Positions 61,428-64,000 of a stretch of 64,000 nucleotides of DNA are shown piece by piece; within the stretch, counting starts at the first letter, position 1; each line of letters opens with the position of its first letter. The DNA lies in NCBI GenBank assembly GCA_963749715.1, contig CAVVNR010000002.1, positions 186,001 through 250,000 of the forward strand. The letters are read 5' to 3'. Both the position numbers and the translations under genes were made by a program. Origin of the DNA: Roseiarcus sp963749715. Lineage in GTDB: Bacteria > Pseudomonadota > Alphaproteobacteria > Rhizobiales > Beijerinckiaceae. Below the pieces are notes generated by a model that saw nothing but the letters and a program-made list of their open reading frames with translations, made no database searches and was not told the origin of the DNA.

Positions 61428-63653
61428 ATGCGCCCAGACACCCAAAAGATGCCCGCGTCAACGCCCGCACAGTCTTGGAAGAGCGTCGGCGCTGCAGCGC
61501 CGCATCAGCCTTTCGCGATTGGCGCGGCGGCTTCGCTGCAGGATCTGCGGCCGCTGATCTTGAAACACGGCGATACCTTCGCTGTATTCGATCGCAATGG
61601 CGATGTGTCCTCTGGGGCGGGAACCGCCCAGGGCCTCTACCATCGTGACACCCGTCATCTTTCCGGTTTCGGGTTGACTTTCGATGGCGCACAACCGCTT
61701 CTGCTCAGTTCGTCGTTGCGCGACGATAACGCCACCCTGACTTGCGATCTGACCAATCCGGACCTGTTCAACGCGGCGGGGCGCGTCCGGCTCGAACACG
61801 ATCTTGTCCACCTCAGGCGGTCGCGATTTCTATGGAATGCCGGCTGCTTCGAAAGGCTGAACGCTCGCAATTTCGACGACAAGCCCCGTCGCCTGGAGTT
61901 GGGAATTACCTTCGCAGCCGACTTTGCCGACTTGTTCGAGGTGCGCGGAGCGCACAGAGCGCAACGCGGAGAGACACATCCGCCCAAGATCGGCGGACGC
62001 GAGGCGACGCTGAGCTATACCGGTCTCGACAATCGGCGCCGGTCGACGACGATTTGATTCGATCCGGCGCCGACGAAAATCTCGGCCGGGGGCGCAATCT
62101 TTGTCCTCGATCTCGCCCCGGGGGAAAGCAGCTTGATCTTCATCGAGATCGACTGCCGCAATGAGGCAAGAATCCGCGACCCGCGCCGCGCGTTTTTCGT
62201 CGCCCTCCGCGATGCGCGGCGCAAGCTGCGCGCGTCCGCCTCGCAGGCTGCGTCGATCGACACTTCCAATCAGATCTTTAATGAAGCTGCCCGCCGCAGC
62301 GTCGCCGATCTCTACATGTTGATGACCGATGAGCCCGAGGGGCCCTATCCTTACGCTGGGATTCCTTGGTTCAGCACGGTGTTCGGACGGGATGGCATCA
62401 TCACCGCCCTGGAAACGCTGTGGCTCGATCCCTCCATCGCCCGCGGCGTGCTCGGACATCTCGCCGCCAACCAGGCGACCGCGCTGGACGCCGCCTCGGA
62501 CGCGGAGCCAGGCAAAATCCTCCATGAAGCCCGGCACGGCGAGATGGCCAATCTCGGCGAGGTGCCTTTCCGCCGCTACTACGGCAGCGTGGACGCCACG
62601 CCGCTGTTCATCATGTTGGCGGGAGCCTATCTCGAACGCACCGGCGATCTCGACGCCATTCGCGGATTGTGGCCGCATATCCAGTCAGCCCTCGACTGGA
62701 TCGATCGTTACGGCGACCGCGACGGCGATGGCTTCGTCGAATACGGGACCAGAACAAGTCAAGGCCTCGTCAACCAGGGCTGGAAGGATAGCCACGACGC
62801 CATTTTCCACGCTGACGGGCGATTGGCGCGAGGTCCGATCGCTCTGGCCGAGGTGCAGGCCTACGTCTACGCGGCGTGGCGAGCCGCCGAACAAATCAGC
62901 CGCCGGCTGGCCGATCTCGAGCGGGCGATAGGGTTCGAAAAGAAGGCGATTGAAATGCGACGCCGGTTCGACGAGCGCTTTTTCGACGAGTCTCTCGGCA
63001 CCTATGTTCTGGCGCTCGACGGCAACAAGCAACCCTGCCGCGTCCGCGCATCCAATGCCGGTCATGCCCTGTTCGCCGGCGTGGCCTTCCCCGAGCGAGC
63101 GCCGGCGGTCGTGCGCACGCTGATGGCGAGTTCGTGCTTTTGCGGGTGGGGAGTGCGTACGATCGCCTCGACCGAGGCGCGCTACAATCCGATGAGCTAC
63201 CACAATGGCTCCGTCTGGCCGCACGACAATGCGCTGATCGCCGCGGGATTCGCGCGATACGGCTTTCGGCGCGAGGCTGCGCGGATCTTTGAAAGCCTGT
63301 TTGACGTTTCTGCCTATGTCGACCTCAGACGTCTGCCGGAGCTCATCTGCGGCTTCCCACGACAGCAAACGCGCGGGCCGACATTCTATCCGGTCGCTTG
63401 CTCGCCGCAGGCCTGGGCGGCCGCCACGCCGCTCTATCTCATCCAGTCCTGCATCGGGCTGGGTTTCGACGCCCCCGCGGGCCGCATCACCATTCGCGAG
63501 CCTGTTCTTCCACGGTTTCTGGACGAAATCGTGCTGCGGGGCCTGACGGTTCAGGGCGGTTCGGCCGATGTGGCGCTGCGGCGCTCGAAGCATCATGTCG
63601 TCGTCGACGTTCTGGACAAGCGAGGATCTGTGAGCGTGCTCGCCGTCAACTGA
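61428..63653 (+). pseudogene. Glycogen debranching enzyme (amylo-alpha-1,6-glucosidase), interrupted by an in-frame TGA
   Basis: A frame of about 742 codons, continuous apart from one TGA at 62055-62057. The N-terminal GDE domain (TFAVFDRNGDVSSGAG, GLYHRDTRHLSGFGLTF) precedes the stop; the C-terminal (alpha/alpha)6 barrel follows in the same frame: AGIPWFSTVFGRDGIITALE, NQGWKDSHDAIFHADG and NPMSYHNGSVWPHDNALIAA. Relatives have Arg (CGA) at the stop, as the surrounding STTI-x-FDPAP reads through in frame. The enzyme debranches glycogen or starch-like glucans. The start 61428 has GGAG 6 bases upstream (ATG 61422 also possible). It is either a true nonsense mutation or a base-call error. Confidence 0.9.
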
Positions 63654-63728
63654 TCGCCCTCGAAGACTGTGCGCTCGGCCGTGCCCCGTTCGTCCGATTC
63701 GATCGAGACCTACGAACCGATAGGGCGC

Positions 63729-64000
63729 TCAGTCGCCGGGTCCAGACTTCGCCAGTTGCGGCCAGTCCAGGCCGGCGGCGACAGCGTTTCCTCGCCGGAA
63801 GTTGACCACAATCGGCTCTTCGGCCCGGTTTGCCGCCGCGGCCAGCCTCAACCCTAATATGTCAGTTCGTCGAGCGCGCGCGCGGTCGATCCGCAAGCCG
63901 GCAAGGTTGCGGTAGATCCGCAAATATTCGGATGCGACGCGTTCGATGCTGAAGCGCCGTTCGAAGACGGTGCGGATTAACGTACGATCAAGCGCGCCGA
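63729..64000 (-). CDS. Glycosyltransferase (GT4-like), C-terminal part only
   Basis: About 90 residues of the 3' end are in the window. The segment RTVFERRFSIERVASEYLRI followed by YRNLAGL is the usual ending of GT4-family glycosyltransferases, after which a 50-residue Arg/Ala-rich tail extends to the stop at 63729. The 5' part lies beyond the right edge. It is convergent with the debranching enzyme gene, and the two are often clustered, which supports a role in glucan or surface polysaccharide metabolism. Confidence 0.72.
   Translation of the reverse strand, partial: GALDRTLIRTVFERRFSIERVASEYLRIYRNLAGLRIDRARARRTDILGLRLAAAANRAEEPIVVNFRRGNAVAAGLDWPQLAKSGPGD

Noticed and set aside
62055..62057. 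TGA as a selenocysteine codon or reassigned Trp
   Set aside because: No SECIS-like hairpin stands out, other genes end normally at TGA, and the context expects Arg rather than Cys or Trp.
1..64000. CRISPR array, prophage or integrative element
   Set aside because: No regularly spaced direct repeats, integrase, phage structural genes or flanking att duplications were found. The repeats present are palindromic intergenic types.

Overview
The window is GC-rich chromosomal DNA from an alphaproteobacterium, most probably order Rhizobiales/Hyphomicrobiales. This rests on a PodJ-like polar scaffold, a CYP199-type P450, a MaeB malic enzyme carrying a phosphotransacetylase domain, DUF29 and PsiF proteins, and several families of GC-rich palindromic intergenic repeats. 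Genus cannot be read with confidence. No prophage, conjugative element or CRISPR array is visible; the mobile signal is limited to one transposase remnant and the dispersed repeats.

Layout. 0-7.5 kb: a sugar kinase fused to a HAD phosphatase (runs off the left edge), a WD40 protein coupled to a CobW/ZNG zinc metallochaperone, a secreted SH3 protein, an IS630-type transposase remnant, a YkgJ cysteine-cluster protein, a cupin and an APH-type kinase. 7.5-17.5 kb: rmuC, def, a beta-hydroxyacid dehydrogenase, maeB (frameshifted), a GH25 lysozyme divergent from a polysaccharide deacetylase, tRNA-Leu(GAG) and an MHS-family transporter. 18-22 kb: a LysR regulator divergent from a CitMHS carrier and two AtuA/DUF1446-type genes, a compact and poorly characterised catabolic unit. 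22-33 kb: L,D-transpeptidase, an orphan substrate-binding protein, DUF29, PsiF, an RND pump pair, a sugar MFS carrier and an OprB porin. 33.5-39.3 kb: a damaged glcG-like gene, an isocitrate lyase/PEP mutase family enzyme, rplK-rplA isolated from their usual neighbours, and a frameshifted hrpB that contains a palindromic repeat inside its reading frame. 39.3-48.9 kb: a decayed higBA pair, a P450, a YjbR protein, the two AcnX subunits, a DEAD-box helicase (frameshifted), an acyl-CoA ligase, adenosine kinase and an AhpD-ArsR-SRPBCC operon. 49-64 kb: YggS, YchF, a DUF937 protein, a DUF900 lipoprotein hydrolase (frameshifted), a 5'-nucleotidase, a PodJ-like SEL1 protein, MerR, cmk, a glycogen debranching enzyme with an in-frame stop, and the end of a glycosyltransferase.

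A recurring theme is damage: one-base frameshifts in maeB, hrpB, a DEAD-box gene and a DUF900 gene, several in glcG, a CGA-to-TGA type stop in the debranching enzyme, and a deletion in higA. Several indels lie in short runs of the same base in otherwise well-conserved genes, so sequencing error is at least as likely as gene decay and should be settled first.

The most interesting biology is the kinase-HAD fusion, the LysR/CitMHS/AtuA unit, the AcnX pair, the in-frame repeat in hrpB, the break-up of the rplK operon and two A-tract regions with near 10-bp phasing upstream of minus-strand genes.
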